DNA of 64,000 nt. Origin: Phoma sp. XZ068. Taxonomy: Eukaryota > Ascomycota > Dothideomycetes > Pleosporales > Didymellaceae. The number at the start of each line of letters is the position of its first letter. Position 1 is the first letter of the stretch. Positions 43,185 to 55,879 of this stretch are shown one piece after another. Under the pieces are notes generated by a model, which saw nothing but the letters and a program-made list of their open reading frames with translations, had not been told where the DNA came from and ran no database searches. Location: contig RBKR01000005.1 in NCBI GenBank assembly GCA_004835665.1, positions 806,001 through 870,000 of the forward strand, in the 5' to 3' direction. The position numbers were made by a program, and so were the translations under genes.

Positions 43185-46100
43185 CTAAGCCCCGCCATCA
43201 GCAACAGCCTTCAAGAGCCCACCCATGTAGTTCTTCAGCGTAAGATTATGACTGGCCACAAATGCCAACTGTTCCCTTACTGGGGCAAACACTCTTGGCA
43301 CCCACCCAACATTCTTAGCCTCCTGCTCTTCCCTCTCACCGTCTTCGCGTGCCTGCTCGCGCGCAGCGTCGCTGAGACGTGGCTTCTTCGCCCCCGTTGT
43401 ACGGTGCGCACTCGGGCTCCCTGGCTCCGCAGCGCTGAATGTGCGTTTATGGGTTGGTGAATCGGGGATCTCGAGGACCTGGGATGGTGGCGGAATCTTA
43501 TTTAACTGTCGTGCTAGATTGCGCAGGACTAGAACTGAAGAGAGGGGGAGGCCGGCGGCGTCGTTGGCGTCATCAGTTGCAGTGTTGAAGTATCTGAAGT
43601 TCGGAGCGAGAGAGAGGGAGTTACTGTTAGGTGTGTAGCGGTTTGCGCTGCCTAGTGTGCTGTTGTAACCGGTATTGGGGGGTTGGGCGGAAGACGTCGA
43701 GGGACGAGAATCCTCGGCGGCGCGATTGTGGCGGGCGTGGATAGCTTGTTTAATGGATGTGTCAGGAAGATGCGTCTTGATGTGTTGGCCGGCGAGGAAG
43801 GCGGAGTCTGTGTCGATGGGGAAGTGGTTGCAGTTTGCCCAGCGGCAATTGTAGGTCTGCGGTTTTGAGGCGGCGATCGCGTCACCGTTCTCCATGTCGA
43901 TGTCTGGTTTAGGTTCCAGCAGCCATTGGCCTGTTTCTTGGTCGCGAGGGACCTTGAGGTGGGCGCCGACAATGTGCTCCCACATCGCTCGTGCACCTGA
44001 AGCGAATTCGCCGCACTCCCCATGGGAAAGCTGTTTTAGATCTGATTGACCATTTGCGGTGCTCGGTGCTATCCAACAGCAACGCATGTATTGCTTCTTT
44101 GTGCTGGGGTCAACCGGCACAGTTCGTGGTCTTATCCCCCGAATTGTATACTTCGGCTGGCCACCGACCGTCAACACTTGCGCAGATGCGCCGCCGAACG
44201 TCGTAGAGACATTCGTGATAAAGTCCTTGGCTGGCATGAGTGCTTTGAAAGCCGATGGGTTAGCAGCCATGGCTTCTTGAAACGCTGCATTGTATGCCGA
44301 CCAGAGCTGGATTTGGGTTATCTCCCCTGCTGGCTCTTCTTCAAAACATGTCTTGAGCCATTGCGAGCTTCGCTCAGGCTCCTCGAGCGTCACAAGGTGG
44401 TCGATAATTGCAGAGGAGAGCTTTGGTGCTGCGTCGTTGGGTGTGGAGGATTTGGTCGATTTGGGTGTGCTGCGTCTTTCTTCATAAGCAATGGCGCCGA
44501 ATTGCAGTAACCGAACAAGTTGACCCACGACACCCTCGATATTCACTTCATGCGCCAGAAGCTCGACGTTATCTGGGAAGCCTGTGAAGAGGTAAAGGAA
44601 GTCCAAGCATGCTATCCTAAGATCTTCGTCCTCGACAAGTAGCCAGTCGCATATCGATTGTAGCGTCTTTACAGGTACATCTGACAACTTGTTTGTAGCT
44701 TCGAGGTTCATCGATATCCGGCCAAGAGCCCTCAAAGAGGTGATGATCCTGCCGCGGTCGTCGGTATCGATTTGGGCAAGCAGAGACCGATAGACAGGGT
44801 CTTGTGAGTCCAGTACCCAGTATTTGGTCAGTTGCTCGGCGATTTCGAGGGCGTAATGTTGCAGTTCAACCACGGTCGGATGCCTTGGCAGGTTAAGGAC
44901 AATAACAATCAAATCTCGGATAGCCGGAATCATGGAAGCAAACATAGCGTTCTCCTTCAGCATCACCATGTTGCGAATGATGAGGGCCGCTTCGTTGATC
45001 ATGTTTAGGGCCTTTGCGTTCTCCTCTGGTAGCAGGTCATCATCGATGTCCAACGTTTGAAGTACGCGAATTTTCTTCAGCAAGTCCTTGGTGCCGGTCA
45101 GACCATTGAGTACATCTGTCTGATCAAACTCCTCTTCAACATACGAGATGTCCCATCTGACATCGAAGAAAAGTGACCCAACATCGATGACCTTCGCGAT
45201 GAGGGCCTCAGCGAGCCCAGGGAATTGATCGAAGCGGTATTTGTCGCCTCGTTCGTGGGATATTTTGACAAGATGGTGTAGTGAGTACGCTTCCTCTTCT
45301 GGTTCCTTTGATCGTAGTGCATGAAGGGCGCGGATGTAGATGTTCGGTCCTGGGAAGCCGGTGCCAGGTAACATCATTCCCTTCAGGGGTACTGGCCTAT
45401 TCTTCCTGTTTACAATGTACTTCTTGCGCGATGCAACGTAAGCGTCCAGATTGTTTGAAGGAGTAATGACTTGTTTCAGTGCCAAAGGGATATTCGTTCG
45501 AGGCTCGTAGTTCGCAATCGCGACAGCTGCCGCACTTGTGCCATATCCATTGAGCTGTGGGGACTGCATATGGCCTGCAGACTGGCGCGTTTGCCTGGTC
45601 GAGTTCTCCGGCTGGAAGAGCACGCGCTGCGGCGGTGCATGACGCAACGACCGCGTCGCTCGCCCTGTGCTCCCTGGTTCGTCTACATCCATCTTCTCTG
45701 CGTTCGGTGTCTTCTTGACGTCGCCGTCTTCGTCTGAGTCGTCCGAGTCTCCAGTTCTCAGCCTCTCGGCCTCGCGACTGCCCCGGTAGAAGTTCTCAAC
45801 GGTTCGGTTCAGCAAATCCCCTCCCTTGGCAGTGATGTCCTCGAGGATCTCTTTTGGCGGCGGTTCGCGCTTATGTATGGTCGATATCTCATAGGCTCTG
45901 AAACACATGTCAGCAGTTTGCGTACATAGCTGATGTGGAATGCGCACGCCAGGTTCTTGTAGTATGCTGTCTTGATCAGGAATGCCTGTGTGGTGAGCTG
46001 GCTCGCAGAGCTATCCTGCAGGAAGTCTGCGGCCAACCTCCTCCACGCAAGCTTGTTATTCTTTGTGTCTGAGACTTTGTCGTATCCGCCTTCCTCATTG

Positions 46101-46319
46101 ACGCGCTTGTACAGGCGCAATAAGTCGATGTGCTGGTTGGCAACCTTGGGCTCACGGTCGAGAAACGTCCTGCGCGTGACATCAGTATGTGCGCAATGCA
46201 ATGATGCTGATCCACAAAACCCACCCTCTCTTTTCGTGATAAGCCTCCAACTCCTCAATAAACTTGTCGTATTCTTCGGTGCGCTCAATAGACGGTTCTC
46301 TCGGTTTGCTGGGCGCCAT
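43185..46319 (-). CDS. RSC9: RSC chromatin-remodelling subunit Rsc9-like (ARID)
   Basis: Exons 46225-46319, 45948-46169 and 43185-45897 encode 1009 residues. The N-terminal ARID domain spans about residues 15-115: FIEELEAYHEKRG across intron 1, then HIDLLRLYKRVNEEGGYDKV, AWRRLAADF and TAYYKNLAAYE across intron 2. It binds AT-rich DNA. A helical armadillo-like middle follows. Later come two zinc-finger-like segments (CCWIAP...HGECG...HIVGAH and CRWANC...GQHIKTH), consistent with the RFX/zinc part of fungal Rsc9. The C-terminal tail has HKRTFSAAEPGSPS and KKPRLSD, probably nuclear localisation. Rsc9 is part of the RSC remodeller, which moves nucleosomes at promoters. Confidence 0.8.
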
Positions 46320-46682
46320 GATTCAGTGCGCGCATGAACTCCAGTATTCGGCAGTATCGGTCGCGTTGCATGCACGGGCTAAGCGGTGTGCCTGGCACAG
46401 GCGCGGGCGCAATGTTGAGGGTGAATGTCGCGGCGCGTTCAGTCGCGATGCTGGATGAACACCAGAACGCCGGAGCTCCAGTTCCACTCTCGCGCCGGAC
46501 CACTGGCGCTAGTGCAATCACGTGACGTAGACCATCGCTCCTTCCTCTCGTCTCAACTCACATCTGACCTCGACACACCTCAGCTGGTGAAGTCAGTCTC
46601 TGGACTGCAAAATCACACCAGTCCTGCTGTTTGGACTAACAGCGTTTGATGCTCGACTGACACTACCGCTCGTTCACTAACC
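46320..46682. promoter_or_regulatory. Divergent promoter of RSC9-like and Rec114-like genes
   Basis: A 363-bp interval between divergent start codons. No discrete motif was assigned. Confidence 0.35.
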
Positions 46683-48332
46683 ATGATCTCGCTTTCGCTG
46701 GCGAAATTGTCTACTGCACAAGATGCCTCGCCTGACGAGCAAAACTTCAAATGGAAACACGAGACTAACAACCTCATATGTGTCATTGACTCTTATCAGG
46801 CTGGTGGCTTAGCACTTCAGCTACTCAAGGTGATACAGGGTACACAGGTTCGAGTAAGAGCTGCAACTGGATATCACTCTATCACCTCGCAACCTTAATG
46901 ATGGCTAGGTTTATACCAGTACTGACACAGCTTTTGTAGGAGCAGATTGACCTTGAACGTCTGATCAATGAAGCACAAGATCTTGTGAGAAGTATGCAGC
47001 AACGCGGCATCGAGCTGAAGGGCGAGCAGCTGCCTATTTCCGCCATCATTCGTTGCCCATTGCTCGCCATTCGATGGCAGCTGCCAAACCAGAAGGTAAA
47101 GGACCAACACAGTTCCTCGTATATCAAGCTTATGATCCATGCAGATTCGTCGTTTGCAGATTCGCTTCCGGTCGAACGAAGACTTTGACCGCGTTTACAC
47201 TCATCTCCATTACCTTGGCTTACGCATGAGTCCTCCACAAAGCCAGTCGAAAGACCGAGCTTCAACTGCAGGCTCAGAGCCATCACGAGCTAGCATACGA
47301 CAACCGATCTCACCAACACGATCAGTTGTTCAGCCTACAGGACCTTCGTGTCCCCCTTCACGACTCTCGGAAATCTCGAACCGCCCTTATACTGCAGTGT
47401 CTGCACCTACCACTCTGGAGTCTCAAATACAAGAATCTCACCACGCACGTCCAAGCTCTGGCTTCGCATCCTTGAACCCCATCACACCGCCGATGTATTT
47501 TCCTAGACCGAATTCTGCGTCGGTTGTTTCACCAGATTGTTCTACCAGCTTTCCACTTCAGGATCGATTCGTTGCAACCATCGAGCAGGACGAGGCAGTT
47601 GTCTCGCGCCCGGATACTGCTCAACTCTACGACCGCCCCGACACTGCGGACCTTCCTCCTCGGCGAGAGCTTCCATTCCGACGTGACTCCCTGCCTACAT
47701 CTGCTGGGAGCGACGGTAATCGACCTCGAAGCCGTCCGTTGACTAGCACAATGGGCCCGCCACCATTACCGTCCCGCGTCAGTGACCTACGGCCCAGTTC
47801 TGCTCGCGCTATCAGTTTAGACAGCGAGCTGCCTCCGTTACGTCAGCCAACCATTGTTGCGGATATCACAAAGACAATACTCCCCCAACAACGACCACAT
47901 ACTCCTGTATCACCTTCAAGGGGTCGTTCGAAGCCAGCACAATCCACAACTGTGTACGAAGACCAGCAAAACTTCTCACCAGCCTCATCTTCCCCTCAAG
48001 CATGTTCGACGCCTACATCCACGAGCCCCTCCGCATCGCTGCCGCTCAAAGCTCTCAGCAGTGGTGTCCAGAATCAACGCCAACCCGTGTCGCTCGGTAG
48101 ACTTACAAGCCCTTTTGCATCCGGAAGCACAGCTGAGGCCGGAAGTGCTTTCGCTTCACCCATGTTGGGTCATGATGAAAGTGCCTTGAAGGCGTATGCG
48201 ATGCAGAGCGAGGATGGGCGCAGGGCTGCTCTGGACGACTTCATCCTCAAAAGCCTCAACGACAACAACTTCTTGAAACTCGTCGAAGACATGGAGACTA
48301 ACTGGGCCCGAGTTGGTCTTGGAACGTGGTGA
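46683..48332 (+). CDS. Candidate meiotic recombination protein Rec114
   Basis: Exons 46683-46853, 46940-47095 and 47145-48332 are joined in phase 0 and encode 504 residues. The N-terminal 130 residues look like a small beta-rich PH-type domain, ending IRRLQIRFRSNEDFDRVYTHLHYLGL. A long Ser/Pro-rich disordered region follows. The last 30 residues form a probable amphipathic helix (FILKSLNDNNFLKLVEDMETNWARVGL). N-terminal PH domain, disordered linker and short C-terminal helix is the known layout of Rec114, which works with Mei4 and Mer2 to start meiotic double-strand breaks. Rec114 diverges fast, so this is a structural-pattern call, not a firm one. Confidence 0.5.
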
Positions 48333-49377
48333 TTTAATCTACATGATGTCTCCTGGAATTAGAAGAATGGGCAAGGTAGTGGCAGATCTTGGAACATGTG
48401 GTGGATCAAAAGCTTCGTGATTTACAATACCCATAACCCCTCACAACCCGACCTTACGACTTACGGTATAGCACAGCGAATGCATCTATTATTACAACAC
48501 TATTGCCTGCATCCCAGAAAGGATCTTCATATATATATACTTTCTTTGTGCAACCCGTCTATTCTTGCACAGTGCACACCTGACTTGTGGCTATTGACGT
48601 GGCAGTGCACTCGATGATTCAGCCTGCCACCCTAGCCGACTGCACAACACTAGCGAGCCCCTAAAAGCTTACCAAGGCTTGTCTGCTATCAAGCAAAGCT
48701 TAGCACCATGGTTCGGTGAAAGGGATCCGCAGACCCCACCTCAGCGCACCACGAACAAGCCCCAGGTCGCTGCGTCAGGTATTGCTCTGAACCGTGGGTC
48801 GGCAGGAACCTTAAAAGGCTGGAACTGCTCGATACGGTGGCACGGCAACGCTGCATCCGCAGGGAGCCGGAATGGTCGATGGCGGCAGGTTTGCCGTTCG
48901 TTCCGAGGCTGGCAGCTGTGGCGAACAATCCCGAGTGTGCCCAGGCAAATGCAAGTGCTATTGTGGCTAGTGTATTGGTAAGTGAGGCGCATGACGCTTG
49001 TTGTGGTTCATATGAAGTGATGGTAGCGTAATGGCAAATGGATGAGAAGTGCGCTGCGTCATTCGGAATGTCATTCTATGCGATTATTATTGGCTACCAC
49101 TCCTGACCCGGAAACGAAGAATCAAACAAGGGTATAAGCTCCCAACGGAGAAACAACGAGTCGCCGCGTACTCCTCCGAGAATAGAACAGGGGAAAAGGA
49201 CATGATAGTTCCTTATCCCAGCATGATATCAGAACCTGATGGTTGGGTCCTCCTTATACGACACTCCTACTAAGGTCATGGCGCAGCTATCGGTGTTCGC
49301 GGTCATAGCGAAGGGCCTCGTATCGGTCTGTGCCGACAATGTGTCCGAACATTGAAACAGGGGAATGAAGAACGAGA
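48333..49377. other. Intergenic, nothing recognised
   Basis: This 1045-bp gap between the convergent Rec114-like and Rgt1-like genes holds only short frames without features. Confidence 0.35.
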
Positions 49378-51878
49378 TCACGAGAGTGATGCCATGAAGT
49401 CATCTTGTTTCAACGCACTGGAGTCAAAGTTACTCCCGCTCTTGGCGTCAGGTGACGATGCTGTCAGCTGTTGCTGTGCAGCAGCGGCCGTGGCTTGTGC
49501 CATGGCAGCATCGTTTGCGGCAGCCATGGCTGCCGAAAGATCGTGTTCAGTGTGTGCGAGTGACGATTCATGGTTAGCGTTGCCTCCGCTACTGACAGGG
49601 CGAGCTTCGGCACCTTCCCGTTCGCCGACGGCAGCAGCAGCGAGATGTTGAAGGCCAACCATGTTGGGTTCTGCTGTTGAATTTGTCTGTTCTGAGAGTG
49701 TGTTTGTTGGAGGCGAAGGAGTTTGTTTCTGTTGTAAGATTTCCCTTATAGCTGTATCCCATCCAACATGGTCCATGCTACGGTGGAGGATTTGTCCGTT
49801 GTTGAGGGCATCACTCATTTCCTTAATAGCAGCGTGTGCCTCAACTTGAGTCTCGACTCTATCAGAAAGCTCGACCAAAGACGTTGCCACGAGGCTGGCG
49901 CATACGTGATGTAAGGGCGTGATGGCTCCATTGGACAGATTAGTACCGAGTTCTTTTGTCAAGGCAAGAAGCTCGGCCGAAGGGACATTTTGCGAAGAAA
50001 GACGTCCTACAAAGACGCGCAGATATTGGTAAGCGAGGTGCGGTGGGGAGTTACTGGTCAGGTCTGTGATGTCGATCGATTCTCGGTAGCCGGTCAGTTG
50101 ACCGTTAAGGTAGATGGACTCCGGCGAGGTAGTCGCCAGAGGAAGGGATGCGAACGGCGACGAAGGCTCTATGCTAGGCACACTGCCTGCGCGATTGACA
50201 GCAGCTATCTGACCCACAATCTTAGCAGCACCTGCGACGTGTCAGTGAAGAGCCAATATTGAGTAGATGAGTGATACTTACGAGCAAGGTGGTAACCAAG
50301 GTCGCCGAGTGCTGAGTAGTCGTCACGAGTAAGGGAACCCGAATGCAGCGGTAGCATGATGTCCTTTGACCGGCTTGAAGCATGGAATCGATCTAAGATG
50401 AGCGCCGTCCAGAAAACACGGCGTGCGCCTTGAAAGGCGTCTTGATCTTGGTCTTTCAGGGAGTTCAGGACTCTGACATCGTTGAATCCAGCTTCAGTGA
50501 TGCACCCTGCGATCTGGCCGAGTAACTGTGAGAGACTCCCAACTACGCCTTGCCCAGGTTTATCAGATGCTAGTGCGAGCAGTATCAGTGACTGGCAATA
50601 GACTAGATTGTTGTAGAGCTGCCGTGAAGGATCTGAGTCGTTGAGTGTAAGCTTTGCTGCGTCGACTGAAGCAAAGGTCTGGTGTAAAAGCTGAGTCAGG
50701 TTTGCATCGATCTGTGGTAATGCCCGAGGTGCAAATGAACGGACACAGGCATCGAGTGAGAGGAAGAAGGCTTCCCGTAATTTTGGAGGGCAGTTCGTAA
50801 GACGGTTCAGGGAGGTAGAGTCGTGTGGTAGGATTGGAATTGTGGGGTGGATCAGATTGTAGTACCTGGATGGCGTATTAGCTGGTTGTCAGTGGCGTGA
50901 TTTTGATCGACTCACGCCTTCAGTGTCCCCTCGTTGGAACCTGTGATAAGATTACCAGCCAATGTCATGTCACCGAACGAGGTACGACGATCGCCATTCA
51001 GCGGTGTTTCTTGAGGCGTCAGCAGAGAGAGCATAGTTTGCTCGAGCGGGTAGTTGTTACCGCGATCCTGACCGGACCAGCTAGACCGGCCAAACGCATC
51101 TTGGAACCCATCTGACATGCTATGTGTACGTTTTCGGTGGAACTGAGGCGGACTTTGCATCTCTGCAAAGTTCTGCTCGGCCAAGTTCTGGAGGTCGAAT
51201 TGGTGGGCTTGGGGTTGTTGAATCTGGCTCTCAAGGGAGTTCAGACGGTCTGCCAGTTCTTTGATGTACCTTGTTTGCTATCAGCTTTCAGACCCTAAAG
51301 TTCGAAGAGAAAAAAAATCATACCCTTTGCTAGGGCCACGCTTCATCGGTTGCCTGCTAAACTGACACCTTGCTCCAGTCCTTTTGCAGCTCGAACAAGC
51401 TTCCGGTCCATTCTCGCTGGTCGCATCGCAGCGAATCTATGTTCTATAAGCATACTGCAAGCCACAAAGCTCACTGCTTTTCGCGTACCTTCTTCCGCCG
51501 GCACTCATCGCAAGCTCGCGACACCTTGGATCGCTTTCGGTTCGGGTCGTTGGGATCGAATTGTTCGTGGTGTTCGCCTAAGCTCATCGCGACGTGTGCC
51601 ATCTGTTGCGGCGAATGTGTCGGTCGTTGCTGAGCTTGGAAATGCTGGTGCGCGCCTTGCAATGGCGCCATCTGAGCTGGCTGCTGGTATTGAGGTTGTT
51701 GTGGACCACCCGAGTGCATTACTTGGTTACTGAACTGCTGCAGCTTCTCCTGCAGCTGGAGGTCAGGGTCGGTCAAGTCCTGGTGCTGCTGCTGCGCAGG
51801 TGGTGTGCCATTGTGGTTTCCATATGGACCAGGCCCTCCGCCCATCTGCGTGTCTGGATCGGCATAATTCGAAGTCAT
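49378..51878 (-). CDS. RGT1: Zn2Cys6 transcription factor, Rgt1-like
   Basis: Five exons (51489-51878, 51324-51436, 50916-51269, 50282-50865, 49378-50231) encode 764 residues, and every join restores frame. The zinc cluster is CX2CX6CX10CX2CX6C at about 123-154 and is split by intron 1 after RRKK. It is followed by FSRQPMKRGPSKGYIKELADRLNSLESQI, the linker and dimerisation coil typical of the filamentous-fungal relatives of Rgt1, the glucose-responsive repressor of hexose transporter genes. The N-terminus is Gln/Pro-rich. The middle is the fungal-specific regulatory domain (YYNLIHPTIPILP). The tail is Ala/Gln-rich. The regulatory targets are inferred from the family only. Confidence 0.75.
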
Positions 51879-54312
51879 CGTTCAGAGTTTTGCAATCGCA
51901 GCTATGTATATAGCCGTTGCGCGCGGCAACCGGGTGTTGGATGGTGTCGAAAAGATTATGCGACGCGTTCGCACGTTGTCTGATTCGCTATCGTCAAGTC
52001 GACGAAGCGTGAGGTTGAGTGAGGGCCGAGGGAGTTTTGCGCTCGCTGCGTGACGAATCTGGCACTAGCGCCTTTCGAACAGCACGAAGGGAACGACCCT
52101 CGCCGCTCACCAACGCGAAGTAAAGTGAAGCCATGGTGGTTTTGATCAATGGCATTCAATACTTAGTAGCGGTCTGTAGTGGTGCTCTGGCGTCTAACTG
52201 CTACCGGTGACGTTTGTCGTCGCATCGGAAGAACCTTTCGGAGGACGCTGCAACACCGACTTGCTGGCACATTAAGCAGATTGCGTCCTATAGATGACGG
52301 AAACAATCAGCCTATGAATGCTCTATAGCGAGGTGAGCGGTGCTGTCAGTTTGACTATGCTTCCAGACTGCGTGCATGGTGCATCCTCTTGGAGTCAAGC
52401 TGTGGCGAATAACTCCGAACAGACATCTTTTCCATATTTAGCAAGAGTCGCACTCAAAGGCTCTGACTGATTGACGGTCTCGATACTACGGATCGCTTGA
52501 TCTTGTCGAGTGCTCTGTAGATCTCTCTTGTGTTGCAGTAGAAATGGGATGCAAGGCTTGAACAATACAACACAGCAGCTTCTGAGTAAATCCTTGGCCG
52601 TTGCACTTCGGTAACTTTATAATATTACAGCAGGCCAGCTTTGACCAGCTCTAAGAAAACTTGATGATTACGCGTTGTACCTGATTGTACCTGGTCTTTA
52701 ATGCAGCACGATACATTGTCTCTTACAACAGGCATGTACCAACGCCGGGTCGAGGTTAACACCAAGCCACCAAACTGTTCATGATCAGCAAGCGACTGCA
52801 ATTCAGTAATATGCGAATGCCTCCATGCATCTGCCAAACGCATGCTTGCATCAGCCAAACCTTGCACTTGTTGAATCTGCAACTTGTCCAGTCTCATGTA
52901 CAATCGTGTGCCTCCCAACACTACGGCACAGCCAGTGAGCTAGCAGCGGACACCTGCAGCATTTAACGGAAGCAGGGTCTGTGATCAGCACACCTGAGGC
53001 TCACTAAAACATACGATTTGTATCAAGACGCACATCAAGCACTCAACCCCGTGGAGAAGCAGATGGGGCGTTTCGACACAAGCGCGAGCGCCAACAGTTG
53101 CCCAGCGTTCCAGAGAAGGCTCCCCACCTTGACGCTACTGCTGCAGCCGCTTCGCGACGGTTGGCCTTGACAGAAAACGATGGTTTTCGCTAAAGCTCTC
53201 GCACGCTGTGCCCAGACAAGCAATAGAAGAATTGGAATAATTATGCTGTGATAGCACTGGCCGGCAATTTTCGTAGAGCGATCGATAGATGATAGATCGA
53301 TAGAATCGGTGCTATTGCTGCACAAAAGGCTGATCGTCACTTGGCAACGGGCGTTGTGCTCGTTGCGCCACGACGGTCGTGACAAAAGACGGCTACATGA
53401 GTCGACAAAGCAAATCTCTGAAGGTCATGAAACACGCCGTGGGTTGCTTCTTGTAGTGCCTTGTAGTGCAAGCCCGCAGCCGTTGCGGTTGAAGTGTGGA
53501 CACTTGTTGCTGGCTAGTTGAAGCGGATGGCGCAAGACGGGGCCTTTCGCGGGCAGACGCTTGAGTGCTGAAAGGCAATGGCAGTGTGGCTCGCTAGGAG
53601 AGTGCCTGCAAGACATGGACTTTCGGCAGCAGACAGCCAGCCAGCAGCGGGCGACAGGACCGCTCTACGACCAGCGGCATGCGGTGAGCCCGCGCGTGCG
53701 TCGTGTGGGATTTGCAGCACAGGGTTCGCCGCTTGCGCCGCCTTTGGCTGATCGAAGGCTGCCCTGGTCTGCATATCTCAGCACGGGCCACCGAGTCTTG
53801 CCGATGCAGCTAACTGCGCTCCCCACAGGCCAATTACAGGAGGCCTGGCTGAGTGCGCCTGCCCTCTTCTTGAGAGGCTGCCCCGTCGCTCTTTCCCTCT
53901 CTCACTACTCCAACACGACAACTCCACAGACTGGTGATTTGGCGGTCTCCTCAGGAACCACGCTCCACGCTTTCGGCCAGCGCCTCTTGCGCTCGGTTCC
54001 CCCTTGAACATCATCTACTCCTCTCTCCACTCTCCACTCTGTCGTCCTCGGTCCTCTTCCGGCGTTCACGGTCCTCGTCAACTCAGCCAGCCCGGCGTGT
54101 TTCCCTCCATTGATCACGATACCCCTCTGCTATTGATTTGACTGTTTCCGATACTCTTCTTCTCTGCTGTATCTTTATCCACGACCAACAGTGTCCTGCG
54201 ACGCCGTTGGTCTTTGCTTTCTTTCCGTTGGTGCTCGTAGCCCTCGGGCCTACTCCGCGCAGCTGCTCCTAGCCAGCACGCACGACCGCATTCGGCCGTC
54301 AACTACCCCGGA
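51879..54312. other. Long intergenic region with CT-rich promoter
   Basis: This 2.4-kb region lies between the divergent Rgt1-like and copper-fist genes. CT-rich tracts from about 53990 to 54270 look like the core promoter and leader of the copper-fist gene. The open frames in 53.4-54.0 kb overlap one another and show no family features. The large size is common for fungal regulator genes. Confidence 0.4.
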
Positions 54313-55879
54313 ATGCCTGTCATCGATGGCGAAAAATGGGCCTGCTCGTCCTGCATCAAAGGTCACCGAGTGAGCGGCTGCACCCACAATGGTATACCAC
54401 ACCTCGGCACCCTGTAGCTTTGCATATTGCATGAAGAAACATGGGCTAAAACTATGTTTTACAGATCGCGAACTGCACCACATCAACCCTAAGGGTCGCC
54501 CCGTCAAGCAATGCGAGCACTGTCGCGGCGCACGCAAGTCCAAGTCTCATCACGCCAAGTGCGACTGCGGCGACAAGAAAGACAAGGACAAGCTCAAAGA
54601 CAAGGGCGACGCGAAGGGTGAGATTACGTCTGGCGTAATCAGCCGTGTCAACTCTAACGACGGTCTAGCTCATGTTGGTGGTTGTCAGTGCCATTCTGGG
54701 GGCAAGTGCATCTGCGGCACCGTCAAGGAGGAACCTCTGGACTTGAAGATCGACACTGGTCGTCAGACGCTTCACGAAGCTCGCGCAAAGCCCAAGCTCA
54801 CGACCGCACAATCCGAGAGTCACTTGACCGTCTTCGCAAATGGCCATCACAAGCCCTGTCACCGCAGCAACAACACAGCTCACGTGTCTGGTATGCCCTA
54901 CAAGATCCCACGTCCACACACGCTGCACGGTCATTCCTCGTTCTCTGCCTTGTCTAGAGCCGACACCAACTACAACGTCAAGCCAGAGGCGCCGGTTCCG
55001 GCTACGCGCTCCATGGATACGTTGTCACTTTCCAACCCTGATTTCTACGCTTTTCTTGGAAACGGCCAACGCTCAACAAATACTATGCCTATGACGACTA
55101 TGGGAGGCAGTCTTGATTCTCTGAACTTCCAGGACTCGTTCTTCAATAACCAAAACGGCGCATTCGGTGCTCAAGACGGCAACTCTCCCGAGAGCAACGC
55201 GAGTGACAATTTCTCGACTCAGCAATGGCCATGGACAACTACTACTGGCACACCAGTCAACTACAATTTCGACTTCGGCAGCCTTTCAACGTCCCCGTCG
55301 CAGGAATGCTTGCCCAATCTTGACAGCCAATGGTCCATCCCTTCTGCTGGCTTCGATCCAATTTGGTCTGCAGGAGATCTTCCCCTGGATCCCAACAAGC
55401 TTAATGACAGCTTGACCCAGCCAATATCGCATAGTGGTGAATCGAAGCAGAGCGGCCCTGGCCTTACGGTGGCTTCCTCGGTGCACTCGGAGATTGGAGA
55501 GCCGAATCCATTTGCAGATCTGGACTTCAAGGCACCCCAATCAGCTGCTAGCGAATCGCTGTTCTGGGAAGACCAACCTGTCTACCGTTTCAGTACTGCG
55601 ATGCCAACTGAGAGCCTTGTCGCCCCAATGTCCATTCCTGTCACGACCATGTCAAGTAGCCAGGCTTTCGAGTCTGACTTTTCCAAGAGCCAGAGTATTG
55701 CGCCAACGACCATGCCAATGACAACCACCAACGACTTTGCAGATGCTGCTGCGATTGCTATTCCTGGCAACTTCGACGACGTCGTTCCCAATGACCCATG
55801 GCCAATGGAGCAAAACCTTATGGCGTTTGACAGCATGAATGCCTTTGATTCTACCTACACACAAACTACCTGGTTGTGA
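54313..55879 (+). CDS. Copper-fist transcription factor (Mac1/Cuf1 type)
   Basis: Exons 54313-54391 and 54465-55879, joined across a 73-bp intron, encode 497 residues. The first 40 residues are a copper-fist DNA-binding domain. Zinc ligands Cys11, Cys14, Cys23 and His25 are present, as is the minor-groove motif KGRP at 36-39; the intron falls between His25 and KGRP. QCEHCRGARKSKSHHAKCDC follows. A Cys cluster GGCQCHSGGKCICG near residue 115 (CxCx5CxC) is the likely copper sensor. The rest is Ser/Thr/Asp-rich, probably activating. Such factors turn on copper uptake when copper is scarce, or respond to excess (Ace1 type). The single Cys cluster does not decide between them. Confidence 0.85.

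Noticed and set aside
50560..50568. A perfect TTATCAGAT GATA site
   Set aside because: It lies within a coding exon of the Rgt1-like gene, and one chance copy is expected in a window this size.
53561..54007. A 148-codon ORF upstream of the copper-fist gene
   Set aside because: Compositionally biased, overlapped by several frames on both strands, no domain; it more likely lies in promoter and leader sequence.
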